This document shows positions 32,630-43,936 of a DNA stretch of 64,000 bases, piece by piece. How positions within the stretch are numbered: the first letter of the stretch is position 1; each line of letters opens with the position of its first letter. Source of the DNA: Adiantum capillus-veneris. Taxonomy: Eukaryota; Streptophyta; Polypodiopsida; Polypodiales; Pteridaceae. The notes below the pieces were generated by a model that did not search any database, was not told where the DNA came from, and saw nothing but the letters and a program-made list of their open reading frames with translations. The stretch spans positions 5,918,466-5,982,465 of the forward strand of contig CM043959.1 in assembly GCA_014529385.2 (NCBI GenBank), read 5' to 3'. The position numbers and the translations under genes are program-made.

Positions 32630-33967
32630 CATTTTTTTTTGCGTTCTTTCTTTGTGTGTGTGAATGCAAGAGAGAAAGAGTGAGTCTTCTTTGATTGCAC
32701 TTCTTTCCAAACCCTAGTCTTCATGGCATCTATGGTTTAACTCCTTCATATAGTTTTTGTTGAGTTCTCTCACAAACTCTCACAGCCATAAGCTCGGTGC
32801 TTTCCTGGCAAGACCGCAAATTTCTCGACAGCGTACCTGGAAATTGAACACTACATGCCTAAAAAGACCTAGTATGTCTTTGACCTATAAAAGACTAAAT
32901 TAGAGATCAGTGACAACCAAGCAATATTGAATTGGTAACCTTGGGTGTTGCCTTGGCAATCCAAACCCCTTGGCTATATTCTGCAATGTCTGACCCCTTG
33001 GTTAGATTCTGCATGAAAACTGCTTAAAGTAGCAATTAATGGTGACTAACACAGTCTACCGTATCCAACAGTGTTTGTAATCAACTTGTGAATTTGAACC
33101 TATCCACTACCCCTTGGTAGATTGAGGATTTCTATCCTTGAAAGCTCAAATGTGAAGAGGCCAATCAATGACCATCAACACTCAAGGAGTGATTTGACTT
33201 TAGTTGGGTCATATCCTCTAAAATCCACTCCTACGGGCACAATGAGTGCTATAAATTAAACAATAGATTCTCTCAAGTTGGAGTTTTATTCACAAATTGG
33301 ATCTTGAAATAATTGTATCTCTCTATGAACAAAAGAAAAAGATTCTCAACACCCTAAAGAAGGTAGTCATACTAGATGTTCTTGGGTGTGCACTGTGCAA
33401 ACAAGAGATTACCTGCTTTGAAGCTCTCTTAGTCTATTCATGTTGTCCCATGAACTAGTTGCTGGATAGCTAGGCCATGCTTACTTGCTACCCATAGAAA
33501 ACGTCATCTGTATTGAGTGCACCGTGTGCATAGAGCCAATGATGTAAAGTACCCATCACTGTAGACATGTACAATGATTACAAGCAAACATACCAACCTC
33601 GATTCTTTCCGAAGAGAGTAGCATTTGTTATAACGAAAGCGTTAAAAAAACATTGATGGTCGCTTCAACAGAGTGCACGAAGCAGCAGGATGTAGGGCAA
33701 TCTGTGTGAAGCTTTCTAACAAGCATGGTGCAGAAATGGGAATTCTTCTAAGCCTGATGCACATCTCCCAAGGCAAAGCTCGTTGAATTTGGGGGAGGTT
33801 GGTCAAGCATAGCTCTCACCTCGAGAGACTGTTCCCAAAGGCCGCTCTTGATCGGCGTCGCCATGAAAGGGTGATTTCCTGCGGTTACCTTTGCCCTCTG
33901 TCACCTTTGGAGCTTCATGAGATAGATCAAGAGAGAGACCACCAAGAGAGGCCATGCCTCCATGCTT

Positions 33968-33969
<2 letters not shown>
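32630..33969. other. No gene seen
   Basis: Non-coding. Begins with a T-rich stretch. No retroelement motif or splice-supported exon could be recognised by reading. Confidence 0.5.

Positions 33970-34026
<57 letters not shown>
33970..34026. repeat. (GA)n microsatellite
   Basis: About 28 uninterrupted GA units. Confidence 0.97.
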
Positions 34027-34029
<3 letters not shown>

Positions 34030-34805
34030 CCACGCACTACGTGCTTCCCTCCTCCATGGCTGCCCCTCTTCCCCGAGCTTTGATACCAGTACGAGGACTG
34101 ATGAACTACGACATGCTCATCTCTAACCAGCCTTGCCCTAAATAGATCCCTAGTCCCTATTTTAGGAGCCCCCCTGAACAATGCATGCGTAGATTGGGCC
34201 GTGCCCACCCTACTCCTACCTTATACCTGATAGGTGAACTGGTTGATCCCACACTTCTACTTAGTCATTTATGGGTTGGAAGTTATTGTATACCCAAATT
34301 TTATTACTCATTAGTTCAAGGTTTGCCTATTTCATTTAGATGGGATATTTAAAGAGTCTCATTTGTCATTCTCCCATGTCTTCTATGCACTCTATTTCAC
34401 CCCCCCCCCAAGCACAAAGATTGAGTGTAGACAAAGATTGGGCCATGGAATTTACATGCACACACACAAGCACAAGTGACTCTTTGTGTCACTGTGGTGG
34501 TTCCATGTGGATGGTGCCCCTTGCAAATGGTTGGTGCTCTTGAGAAGTTGGCTAAGGGGGTGAGACCGCCCCTTTGACATGCGCTATGAGCAATTTCGGC
34601 ATTGAGTTTCATATCTATGCCAAGTTCACATCCAATTCACACCACCAAATTGCAATGCACAATAACTTGCGGAGCTCATGTCTAGTTCAATGCAAATTCA
34701 CAACGAGGACACCTTCGTTTGAGTTCACACCTAGTTCACATCGCATTCACATTTGGGATCAACGGTTGTGTCACCCAACGCCACAGCTTTACATCCCTAA
34801 GCTTT
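34027..34805. other. Upstream region of PMT gene, no gene seen
   Basis: Contains a poly-C run near 34402 and repeated TTCACA(C/T)CNA(A/T)TTCACA-like words at 34620-34760. No ORF with recognisable similarity. Confidence 0.5.
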
Positions 34806-35357
34806 AAGCTTTAAGAACCAGCAGTGGATTGATCTCTGAGTAGCGGATTGAACCAAGAGTGGCTAGGTTCAGACTGAACCGGCGAAAGAAACAAGCCTTC
34901 GTAAATCTACTGTCGCCTAGTGTGAACAATGTGGAGGAGGAAAAGTGAAAAAGTGAAGGGGGCTTAGAGAGGCCATCAACTCTTCCCCCTGGGGGGGGCG
35001 GGGTTTTGTTTTCGGGAAGAAAAATGGAGGGCCCGCGGAAGAGTGCCTTTGCATTTTTCTTCCGCCGCCTAGTCTGAACCCACCCTCACTGTTGAGCAGC
35101 TCCAGCAGCTGATGTAGTAAAGGAGTGAGCACGGACAGACCCTCCAAGCGAAATGCAGTCAGGCTCATCTATTACCGCCCACTTGGCCGGCCTTCCTTCT
35201 GGGAAGCTTCTCATCGCTACCTTCGCGCTTATCATCATCTCCTTCTACTCTGGCACCTTGTTTGGAGAGAGGCGCCTTGTCTACACACCGGGCTCAGTGG
35301 GTAATTTTTGTTTTTCTTAAAGCTTAGAGATCAATCCACTGCTGGTTCTTAAAGCTT
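34806..35357. repeat. 32-bp perfect inverted repeat enclosing PMT exon 1
   Basis: Left arm 34806-34837 (AAGCTTTAAGAACCAGCAG..) is the exact reverse complement of right arm 35326-35357, with a 488-bp spacer holding the 5' region and exon 1. In the first intron a related 30/31-bp unit is directly repeated at 35316-35345 and 35348-35378. Could be the ends of a small foldback element or a recent local rearrangement. Confidence 0.9.
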
Positions 35358-37624
35358 AGAGATCAATCCAACTGCTGGGAACAAGCTTTAACCGACCTAG
35401 CCTGATGTAGATTGAAGGCAGCTCCTCGTGATGATTGCACATCTGTCTTGTTGATCTGTGTTTTTGTTGATGCACGTGAAATGAATGTTAGTTGTTGTTT
35501 TGCTCAAAACAGGCTCTGGATATAATGTTGTTCTGCATAGAGAGCCTTAAATAATCTTTGCATGTTGCAGTAGGCATTCAAAATGAACACACCTGGCTTC
35601 CAAATAGGATCTCAGTACCTGACAAGCGACAAGTTCCAGAGGATGGAATGCATGTTTGCCCACAAAACTTTGCAGAGTTGATTCCATGTCATAACCGATC
35701 GTTCTCCCGAATATCATCAAAGAGTCTTGATTATGACCGGAAGGAAGATTTGGAGAAGCATTGCCCCCCGTTGAAGGATCAGCCTTTTTGTCTTGTTCCA
35801 CCTCCTCAAAGCTACCAGATCCCCATAAGGTGGCCCAAAAGTAGGGATCTCATTTGGAGAGCAAATGTGAATCATTCAAAGCTTGCCGAGGTTAAAGGTG
35901 GTCAGAATTGGGTGCATGAGAATGGATCGATGTGGTGGTTCCCAGGTGGTGGTACACATTTTAAGCATGGTGCTGAGGAGTACATTGAGAGGTCAGCAGA
36001 CCCTTTCTTCAAAGCTGAGATGTCCTTGTAGTAAGTCAGTGTTGTGCATGATGGTTCTATAGGCTTGTAAATGCGGTAAGGCTTGTGGATGACTGCAAAG
36101 AATGTGTGACTTGCATGTTTTTCTTGAAGGTGAATTGGGCCTTATTATTTCGTTCATATGGTATCTTTTTCTTTTCCCTTGTTCCACTGCAGATGTTTCT
36201 TGAATCCTGATTAGACATCTAAGTTTTGGTTTCTTTTTTTCTGATCCATTTAACAGGTTAGGAAGGATGATAACAAATGGGCAAGGAACTTTGAGCACAG
36301 CAGGCATAGTACAAGTTTTGGATGTTGGTTGTGGTGTAGGAAGCTTTTCTGCCTACTTGACACCTTTGGGAATAAATACCATGTCATTTGCACCTAGAGA
36401 TGAGCATGAAAATCAGCTTCAGTTTGCACTAGAGCGAGGTATTTTGGCCATGCTCTCAGTTCTGGCCATTAAACGCTTGCCTTATCCCAGCAAATCTTTT
36501 GACATGGTCCACTGCTCGCGCTGTCGAGTTGACTGGCATAAGTTTGGTAGAAATTGTCTTTCTATAACTAACATTTCTTCCTGTAATGAGCCCCACTGTA
36601 TTCTTGAATGTGTTTTTTTTGTGTCTTTTGGTAGATGGAATCTTGCTAAAAGAAGTTGATCGGGTTTTGAGACCAGAAGGCTACTTCGTTTACTCTGCCC
36701 CTCCAGCTTACAGGTCAGATAAAGATTTCCCCCAAGAATGGAAGCAAATTCTGAACTTTGCGACTGCAATGTGTTGGGAGCTTGTAGCCCGTGAGGTTCA
36801 GACAGCCGTTTGGCAAAAAAAACTGCATGAAACATGTCAAGTGAAGTACGATGAACATCAGAATTTTCTTTGTGATGAAGAAGATGATCCAGACAAGCCT
36901 TGGAATAAACCAATGAAGAATTGCATCTACCGTGCTGGTCATCCTCCTTATCCCAAGAATGAGAAGCTGCCTCCTTGGCCATCTCGTCTCTGGGTTGCAT
37001 CACAGCGTCTTGGAGGTACGAGAGTGCCTTCTCAGTCCACACGTTTTGCATGTGAAATTGAATTGACAATTTCCGTACTTCTGATCTGTTTTTAATGAGC
37101 TATGTTGACTACCCTGACTTTAGTTTGTTGAAGAGGAAGGGTTGAATTTGAGCTGAACAAATGCAGGTTTAAGAGGCACTGTGGACCAGTTCAATGCAGA
37201 TACTGCTTTCTGGAAGGAGCAAGTGGTTTATTACTGGAGTATACTAGATGTTCCTGACAACTTTTTCCGGAATGTGATGGATATGAATGCCTACTATGGA
37301 GGCTTGGCTGCAGCACTTTTCGACAAACCCTTGTGGGTAATAAATGTGGTCCCATCAGGTGGAAAAAACACATTGCCTATAATTTATGACAGGGGCCTGA
37401 TTGGAACTTTTCATGACTGGTTAGTGGTTAAGCTTTAAGCTCAAAGTGGAAAAAGCTGGGGGAGCAATCTTTTGATTGGTTCCAATTAATGCAGGTGTGA
37501 GCCATTTTCAACATATCCCAGGACCTATGATCTTCTTCATGCCTTTCGAGTTCTATCAGCAAAGAGAAAGGGGTGTCAAATGGTGGATGTTTTACTGGAA
37601 ATGGATCGCATGCTGCGACCCTTG
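35153..37624 (+). CDS. Probable PMT-family methyltransferase (QUA2/PMT-like), 3' end not found
   Basis: Six exons with GT-AG borders and consistent phase: 35153-35300, 35571-35991, 36257-36546, 36635-37015, 37167-37419, 37495-37624; together 541 codons. The product starts with a short basic/neutral cytosolic tail and a signal anchor at residues ~19-37, as in Golgi type II PMT proteins. Then come [37 protein letters not shown]-binding motif [12 protein letters not shown] (~210-220), [11 protein letters not shown] (~273-283), [18 protein letters not shown] and [17 protein letters not shown] (~497-513). The family is tied to methylation of cell-wall pectin; substrate is inferred. It stops at MDRMLRPL, before the usual ~50-residue C-terminal GFVIIRD part, for which no exon was seen. 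Exon 2 has a CAGTAG tandem acceptor. Confidence 0.9.
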
Positions 37625-38064
37625 GTAAAGAAATCCCTCTTTTTTATTCTAACCATTTCAATTGTTTTCCCAAGAGCAGCCATAATTGATTGTAATTGGC
37701 TAGAGGTGGTAGCCTTCTATCATAACTGCCACCTTCTTCTGAGTATTTGAACTGAGATCAAACATACACTTTCACAGCTAGTGGGACACTCAGCCATGTC
37801 CTTCAGGCTACACAGAAGAGTGAGTGATCGATCTTGAGAGGCCGGTGTTGAGTACAGGGTTCTTCACCTTGGATTAAGGGCATATCATCTGGCATTATGT
37901 GCGCTGCGCCCACACACACACACACACACACCCACCGACCCACCGACCCTTTAGTGGTTTTATCCCACATGCTACCTTGATGCACATACCGCGCTTTTTG
38001 CGGCATGGTCTTGTATCCCACAATTTTGCTTCAGCTCTAGGTAGCATCATAGGGGGTCCACAGT

Positions 38065-38067
<3 letters not shown>
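37625..38067 (+). other. Start of last seen PMT intron (or broken 3' end)
   Basis: Begins GTAAAG directly after MLRPL. A (CA)n tract lies at about 37913-37931. No exon encoding the missing C terminus is seen here, nor did I find one further right in the window. Confidence 0.6.
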
Positions 38068-38112
<45 letters not shown>

Positions 38113-38233
38113 TGAAATGAAATGTTATATTAACGTCTTCAAAAGGCCAAAATGACCTATGAGACCAATCTGATACAAAATAGTGAATCTAATACCATGT
38201 CTAGGTACAAAAAGACTAGAACAAAAATACTAC
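38068..38233 (-). mobile_element. Probable 3' end of LINE with (TC)n tail, left of copia C2
   Basis: Minus-strand sequence after the copia insertion site runs through a TTAATATAAC-like segment into TTTCATTTCATCTCTCTC and a (TC)n/(GA)n tract at 38068-38111. A simple-sequence 3' tail is common in LINEs. It is probably continuous with 41092-42338, but no target duplication was established. Confidence 0.4.
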
Positions 38234-38485
38234 TGAAGAAAGCAGTGGAGCTTCTAATGCTAGCGATGACTTCTTGCTGCTATAGACGAGAGGGTAGGAG
38301 AGAGAGAACGACGCAGGATTGGTTCGCATGGCTGTACGGCACGCTATTCGATATGTTTTTATTATTATGTTTAGGGTACATTATGAAGGGTCACTTTAGT
38401 GAACCTAGGGGTGGTTCACACCTCAAGGTATAAGTGACTATAGAAAAAATGTACAAAGGAAGCCAGAGGGCCTTTAGACCCAACA
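38234..38485 (-). repeat. 3' LTR of copia C2
   Basis: 252 bp, aligns with 40854-41091 with scattered differences. Starts TGAAGAAAGCAGTGGAGC and ends TTTAGACCCAACA. Confidence 0.88.
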
Positions 38486-38520
38486 ACCTCCCACTTAAAA
38501 GGCTTGAATCTGTGCTACCT

Positions 38521-39449
38521 TTAAGCAACTCCCACTAAGTGTAAGCAATGTTGATGTTGTGTCTTAGCAAGACACTTAGTGAGAACATCTGCAGGGTTAT
38601 CCTGTGTTTTGACCTTTGTCAGTGTGACAAGGCAATCATCCAATACCTGTCGTATAAAATGGTACCGCACATCTATGTGTTTGGTACGAGCATGAAACAT
38701 GGCATTTGTAGCCAGACATACTGCACTTTGACTATCACAACCAAGCACTGGAGCATGTGATGGAAGACCAAAACTCCTCACAAGACGGCCAAGCCAAATG
38801 TTGAAGCCTCTGTGACTGAAATATGTTCAGCCTCTGTAATGCTTAGTGCAACAATCTTCTGCAATCTTGAACACCAAGAAATAGCTCCACCAGCCAATGT
38901 AAAGATATAACCATTGGTAGATTTCCGAGTGTCAAGATCTCCTGCCATGTCCGAATCACAGAATCCCCGCATTGACAATGTACCCTTTCCATAACATATG
39001 CATGTGTCGTGTGTACCTTTCAAGTACCTCAAAATGCTCTTCAGTGCCTCCCAATGTAATTTGGCAGGGTTAGACATAAACCTGCTAACAACTCCCATTG
39101 CATAAGCAATGTGTGCTCGTGTAGAAACCATGGAATACATTAAAGAACCACGCATTGGTGCATAAGGAATACCCTTCATTGCCTGGAGAGCTGCATCCTC
39201 TTTTGGGCAATCACGTTTGCTAAGCTTTGTGTGTGGTGGTAGAGGCACACCAAGAGGCTTAGCATCAGCCATATTAAATCTCTCAAGCACTTTCTTGATG
39301 TACTTTTCTTGAGAAAGGAATAAGAGACGCTTCTGTCTATCCCTTGTAATGCGCATACCCAAAATATGTTCAATTGGACCCAAATCTTTCATGGAGAAAT
39401 TTGAATTCAGCTCCTTCTTCAAGGCATTCAAAGATTCCTTATGCTTGCC
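38521..39449 (-). pseudogene. Copia C2 RT C-terminal part and RNase H
   Basis: From the MITE junction: HKESLNALKKELNSNFSMKD, GPIEHILGMRI, LSQEKYIKKVLERFNM, GSLMYSMVSTRAHIAYAMGV (usual RPDIAYAVG), then RNase H with GFCDSDMAGDLDTRKSTNGY, GGAISWCSRLQKIVALS and, in the next frame, LGCDSQSAVCL..MFHARTKHIDVRYHF. Ends QDNPADVLTK. The frame breaks near 38780. The catalytic YVDD box lies beyond the MITE, at about 40211-40222. Confidence 0.85.
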
Positions 39450-40181
39450 CATAGTTGACACGTACGGTCACGTACGACGGGTACACGTACGAAGACGTGC
39501 GGTACTAATCGAACTAAAAAAAAATAGACGTACGGTGACGTAACGTACGATGCAAAAAAAAATCATGCGTCTTACACATGATAGATCATATGAGTCATGA
39601 CATCGACCTTAGTACTTAGTACCAGGGCTAGAAACAAACATTTTTCCTAACCGATCAAAATAAGGGAAAACTTGAGTTTTTAGGTCAAAATTTGAAGCTT
39701 TTGCCGGTAATTACACTAGAACTTGTGTAAATTTACCGGTTTTCTTAGAGGCAAGCTCAAAATCTAACCGGGATTTTATAATTTCAACCGGTTAAAATAC
39801 ACTAGACCCCGGCTTTTTTCTAACACTGCTTAGTACTAAATACTTGTAACTTAAGTCTTACAAGTTAGAACATGAAAGATCTGTCCATGGACATTGGAAA
39901 CGGCAATGTCCGAAGAAAGAAGAATCATGATCTCCAAAGTGGTGGCGGCCATAGTAGATCCGCTACCCAAGCCTCGTCGCACATAGGTCATGGTGGTTTG
40001 AGCCAATGCAGCCATTGGGCTCTTGTTCAAATGCAGTCGAGATGCAAAACATTCCCACACCAAAAATCGCCCCGAAAAAAAAAAAAAAAAAACCTGGACG
40101 ACTCATGTCCGGAACGTACGAGTCGTACGGTACGGTACGGAACGTACGGAACGTCCCGTACGTCGAACGTGGACAACCCTG
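39450..40181. mobile_element. hAT-type MITE with CGTACG-rich ends
   Basis: 732 bp flanked by the 8-bp duplication TGCTTGCC (39442-39449 and 40182-40189), the hAT hallmark. Ends read CATAGTTGACACGT at the left and, inverted, CAGGGTTGTCCACGT at the right, fitting hAT terminal inverted repeats. Both subterminal regions (39456-39550 and 40110-40175) are packed with ACGTACGG-like words, as expected of transposase-binding sites. No transposase ORF, so it moves only with help. Removing it rejoins the copia RT frame as DDMLIAGKHKESL. Confidence 0.88.
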
Positions 40182-40189
40182 TGCTTGCC

Positions 40190-40838
40190 TGCAATCAACA
40201 TATCATCCACATATAGGACTAGCACAATAAGACTACCATAAATACTCCCACTTCAACGGTAAAACCTAAGTGCATCTGCAACAACCTTTAACCTGCAAAT
40301 GAAGTAAAAATTGCTGCAAAATGTATTTTCAGCAATACATAGACTCAATGGTGAGTATTCCGCATGTAAAATACATCAATGTGCGCCACAAACGTTGCTA
40401 ATACATGTAAAACCTGCGTTTTTTCTATAATTTCTTGAAAAACTCAAAGAATAATTCTCAAATTCTCTGCTCAAACTATCCACAAATTGCAATACATTGA
40501 CTAATGTCTGCAAATTGTTAAAATTTCAGCAAAAACCCCAAATTTTGACAGTCAAATTTCTTAAATTTCTGAAAAATTGGGCAGACCCCCCAATTTTTCT
40601 CAACCTGTTAATGAAATTTCAGCTTGTGAAGCTTCGATATGCTGTGAAAAGTTGAAATTCTTCCGTAATCGAATTCACCTGCTAATCCCTCTTTGTCGCA
40701 ACCAAGAGACTCAATGACTCTCACAATTGTAGTGAGAGGAGAGAGAATAATTGTTTGGCTGAAAATCGTGGAGAGAGGAGTTGATAGAAATCGAAGAGAG
40801 AGAGGGAGAGACACCGCACGTGGGAAGCTTGACACCAA
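40190..40838 (-). other. Copia C2 RT active-site scrap and non-coding leader
   Basis: Minus-strand LVLYVDDMLIAGKH near 40235-40190 is the copia RT YVDD box. Upstream of it (40250-40838) no gag, protease or integrase is seen. The rest is A/T-rich leader-like sequence ending at the primer site. Confidence 0.7.
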
Positions 40839-40853
40839 GCTCTGATACCAGTT

Positions 40854-41091
40854 TGAAGAAAGCAATGGAGCTCCTACTGCTAGCGATGACTTCTTGCTGC
40901 TGTAGACGATAGCGTAGGAGAGAGAGAACGACGCAGGATGGGTTAGCGTGGCTGTATGGCACGCTATTCGATATGTTTTAATTGTTATGTTTAGGGTACT
41001 TTATGAGACTTAAGTGACCCTAGGGGTGCACACCCCAAGGTGTGACTATAAAAAATGTACAAAGGAGGCCAGTGGGCCTTTAGACCCAACA
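40854..41091 (-). repeat. 5' LTR of copia C2
   Basis: 238 bp, ends TAGACCCAACA. Primer binding site (minus strand TGGTATCAGAGC) at 40839-40850. Confidence 0.88.
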
Positions 41092-42338
41092 ACTGCTACT
41101 ACTAGAATCCATCCTCATCTGCACTCTGGATGTCGAGAGAGTATGGCTCGAATCCTCTACTGTAGTATGTGTCGATGCTGTGTAGCACACCTCTCCTCAA
41201 TTGTGGCCGTCTGGATCTCCGCAGCTCGAGTGCTCGGTCGATGAGAGTGTCGGTAGTGGTCGAATGAGTGGGGGACCGAGCTCTGCAGTGATGGCTGCTC
41301 CTCTGACTGTCCCAAATCTGTAATCTATCTCTAGGACTGTCTCTCTCTAGCTCTCCCCAGTAAAGTGTCTCTATATCTGTGTAACTCAAGTAGATATAGC
41401 CCAAGACATCTCTGATCCTCAAAACTCATGACCTCAGAGAAAGGACCGAAACCCTCTCTGAATAAGCAGTGGAAACGGCCCCGAATCTCATAGTACACTC
41501 TGCAATGACATATGTAATGTAGCTCTGTCTCTGGCTCTAGCTGGCATAAACGGCATATCCTGTTGTCTGCTAGTATCCCTCTGAAATCTACCAGTCTCAA
41601 TCGCCAGCTGATGTGGATGTGCGTATCTTACCAATGGCACACCGCAAACCATGAGACATATGTGTATCCATATAGCTGGGTCGAATCACAAACCCATCTC
41701 CTATGAGGTGGAGAAGATGCTCTCTATAGAAAGCCATCTTCGTGCCCAACTCCTGTGGCGGCTCTATCCATGTCCTCCTGGTATCCAACTGGGTAAGGTC
41801 CTGACGAATGAGGCTAGTAATCTTTACCTGTGTAAGAGACATCGAGGGTGTCTGAAGAGAGTACTGGAAAGGGGGCAGCCTGTCCATGGTGAAGCCATGC
41901 ATCTGAAACCATGATGTCATCTGTGCACACTGCATACCAACATGAAGTGTCCCTCTAAAGAGCTAACTGTCTAGAAGGGCGAGTCTAGCCTATCTCTCTA
42001 GTAGTATCCCACAAGCTGTGCACAAAGGAGATTGATCTGGTAAGCGCCTCGATCTCCATAGGAGGGGCAGCTAGCTGTGCTCAAATGATAGCATGGGATA
42101 CGGAGGCCTTGGCTCTGATCAGTCGAGAGATCATAGATACCAAGGGCGTCTCCATACGTCTCCAACCATCCTGGCCTACAGAAGGTCCCCATATCTGCAC
42201 CCCATACAACATAGCTGAGGCTACTAAAGTATCAAAGAGCCATAACTTTGTCCGAGGTTCCTGGAACTGAACCTGCGAACACATCCTCTCCAAGCCTCCC
42301 AAGGCCGCATAAGCTCTAGTCAGTCTAGTCTCTGTTGC
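41092..42338 (-). pseudogene. LINE (non-LTR) ORF2 C-terminal part
   Basis: Minus-strand frames: ETRLTRAYAALGGLERMCS, WLFDTLVASAMLYGVQIWGP (the ASxxYGxxxW motif after the RT core), ISFVHSLWDTTRERYARLA-like text in broken frame, RCAIGKIRTS, then the zinc-binding RICRLCQLEPETELHYICHC (C-x2-C..H..C) near 41550-41490 found at the C terminus of plant LINE ORF2. The RT core itself is cut off at 42338 by the gypsy LTR starting at 42339. Stops and frameshifts make it inactive. Confidence 0.8.
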
Positions 42339-42903
42339 TGCCACAAATTGGTGACGTGGCAGCAGGCCCCCGGACACACACTGTTGACGTGGTAGGCCAA
42401 CGGGTAATGCGCCGACAGGCTGACGTGGCAGTAAGTCCTAGAAAACGTGCCGACAGGCTGACGTGGCAGGCCGTATGGAGCTCCGCAATTTCCGTTGACA
42501 TGCTGACGTGGCATCATATGGATTTCCGGAAATTATGCTGGCTGATTTTGACTGCTTTTACTGCAGATTTTTGAAACAGTTGCTTTTGGGAACTATTGCT
42601 TTTGAGTTTGAAGCTTTTGGGGCTCTGCTTTCAGTATCCCTTGTAACCTTTATAATGAACCCAAGGGGGCTCACTCTGCAGAGCATCTGGACGCAAAGTC
42701 TGAGAGCAAGCACCCGCGGGAATTGTACTTTGCTCAAAGATTAATATAAAAAGAAATACCGAAAGGGGCGCCAGTCTTTGGGGCCAATACCTCTTGGCAC
42801 GGAACTACGTCGGCGGGCCATGTCGTCTTTTGTGAACTGTTTTAAGGTGAATCTGTGCTGTGTCGCGGTAGAATCTAGACTTGGGGTGTCCAAGTTTGTT
42901 ACA
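42339..42903 (+). repeat. Gypsy LTR (G1), followed by tRNA-iMet primer site
   Basis: Starts TGCCACAAATTGGTGACGTGG, ends AAGTTTGTTACA. The 3' half aligns with the LTRs at 47636, 53566 and 56361, including AAATACCGAAAGGGGCGCC at 42754-42772. Primer site TGGTATCAGAGC at 42905-42916. Flanks GTTGC (left) and AGATC (right of 57043) do not match, so pairing with the LTR at 56361 is not supported. Confidence 0.8.
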
Positions 42904-43379
42904 ATGGTATCAGAGCACAGAAAGATTCTCTTTCTACGGAGGATCCGATCTTTTTTGCAGCGTACACAGTTCTTGGGAAAGAATCTTCGTGTCCCGATTG
43001 CAGACTTATTAGCCACTCCCACACTTCATACATCGCGCATCGGGCGCGCTCCAGTATTCATCGCTATGTTTTACAGGGCATAAAGCCATAAAGAATCCCA
43101 GATTACACATGGGTTCTCATGAAGAATCTGACAGAGATGACACCTCTCAGTGGGAAGGCAAAGAAAAGTTGAAATCTGGCGCGGAAACTGAAGAAAAGAA
43201 TGAAGATATGGGCAGATTTTTTTTCGGACAAGTTTGCCTGAACGGAGTACAAACATCAACTGCAGATTGGCATATGTGTGAACAGATTGATTAAGTACTC
43301 AGGGACTCGAGATTGGCGAGACACTTGAAGAATTACCCGATTGATAAGATTTACTTGAGATGGCATGTAGCCATTGCTT

Positions 43380-43920
43380 CTGCCCTTCATTTATCAAAGT
43401 CGCTTTCTCAGCTCGATAGTCAACCACGTTGTTGTTCTTGTGGTACCAATGGATTTCAAGGAGGACATCACAACCTTCCTAAGGGCATTACGTAGAAGTC
43501 CTCGTGCCCTAAACACCCTTGACATTGCAAACGTGGCAACATTCTGTCCGGGTACCGCTAGAACTACCTCCGCCTATGGCCTCAGTCTGTCGGGGGTAAT
43601 TCCAAGTCGAGCCGCCAATTCAAGAAGTTGGCCTTGGCTCCTCCATCAAAGAAAAATGAGGGCTTCCTGATCTTTCACTTTGCCCCAAGGGTGGCAAAGC
43701 TTTGTACTTTCATTGGTTTGATTCGGTTCGGGCCCCACTCAATGTGGTACCAGTTTTGCTTTCATCTTTCCTTTTCTTTCGCACTCGGCTGCTGCTCTGT
43801 AACTCTCAAGTTTATCTTCTGGTGGTCCTTTGAGTTCTGGTCCATCTTTTTTTGCTTGTACAGGTTCCGCTTTTCTGCACTCGTCTGTCCTTTCGGCTTT
43901 CCTCCTGTAAGGTGCAACTG
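43380..43920 (-). pseudogene. Inverted gypsy gag/protease fragment
   Basis: The reverse complement aligns with G2 at about 49800-50170: the GTTGACTATCG..GAGAAAGCGAC stretch, the GGTACCAC(A/C)AGAAC stretch and the gag C-terminal Lys-rich segment are shared. It lies just behind a plus-strand LTR and leader, so its orientation is opposite to the LTR. A rearranged remnant. Confidence 0.7.
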
Positions 43921-43936
43921 TTGACTTTGCTCAAGG

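Larger units (their letters stand above)
38234..41091 (-). mobile_element. Ty1/copia element C2, internally deleted, carrying a MITE
   Basis: LTRs 38234-38485 and 40854-41091 (TGAAGAAAGC..CCCAACA on the plus strand), flanks ACTAC/ACTGC (one mismatch). Minus-strand primer site TGGTATCAGAGC at 40839-40850 and polypurine tract AAGTGGGAGGT after 38485. Interior keeps only the RT 3' half and RNase H; gag, protease and integrase are gone. A 732-bp hAT-type MITE (39450-40181) interrupts RT. It probably inserted into the LINE seen on both sides. Confidence 0.87.

Noticed and set aside
34075-34095. Minus-strand copia primer site (GCTTTGATACCAG)
   Set aside because: Only about 10 matching bases (TGGTATCAAAGC, one change), and no LTR or copia coding nearby.
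36482-37069. 195-codon minus-strand open frame across PMT exon 4
   Set aside because: Antisense of a well-supported exon and intron, with no similarity of its own.
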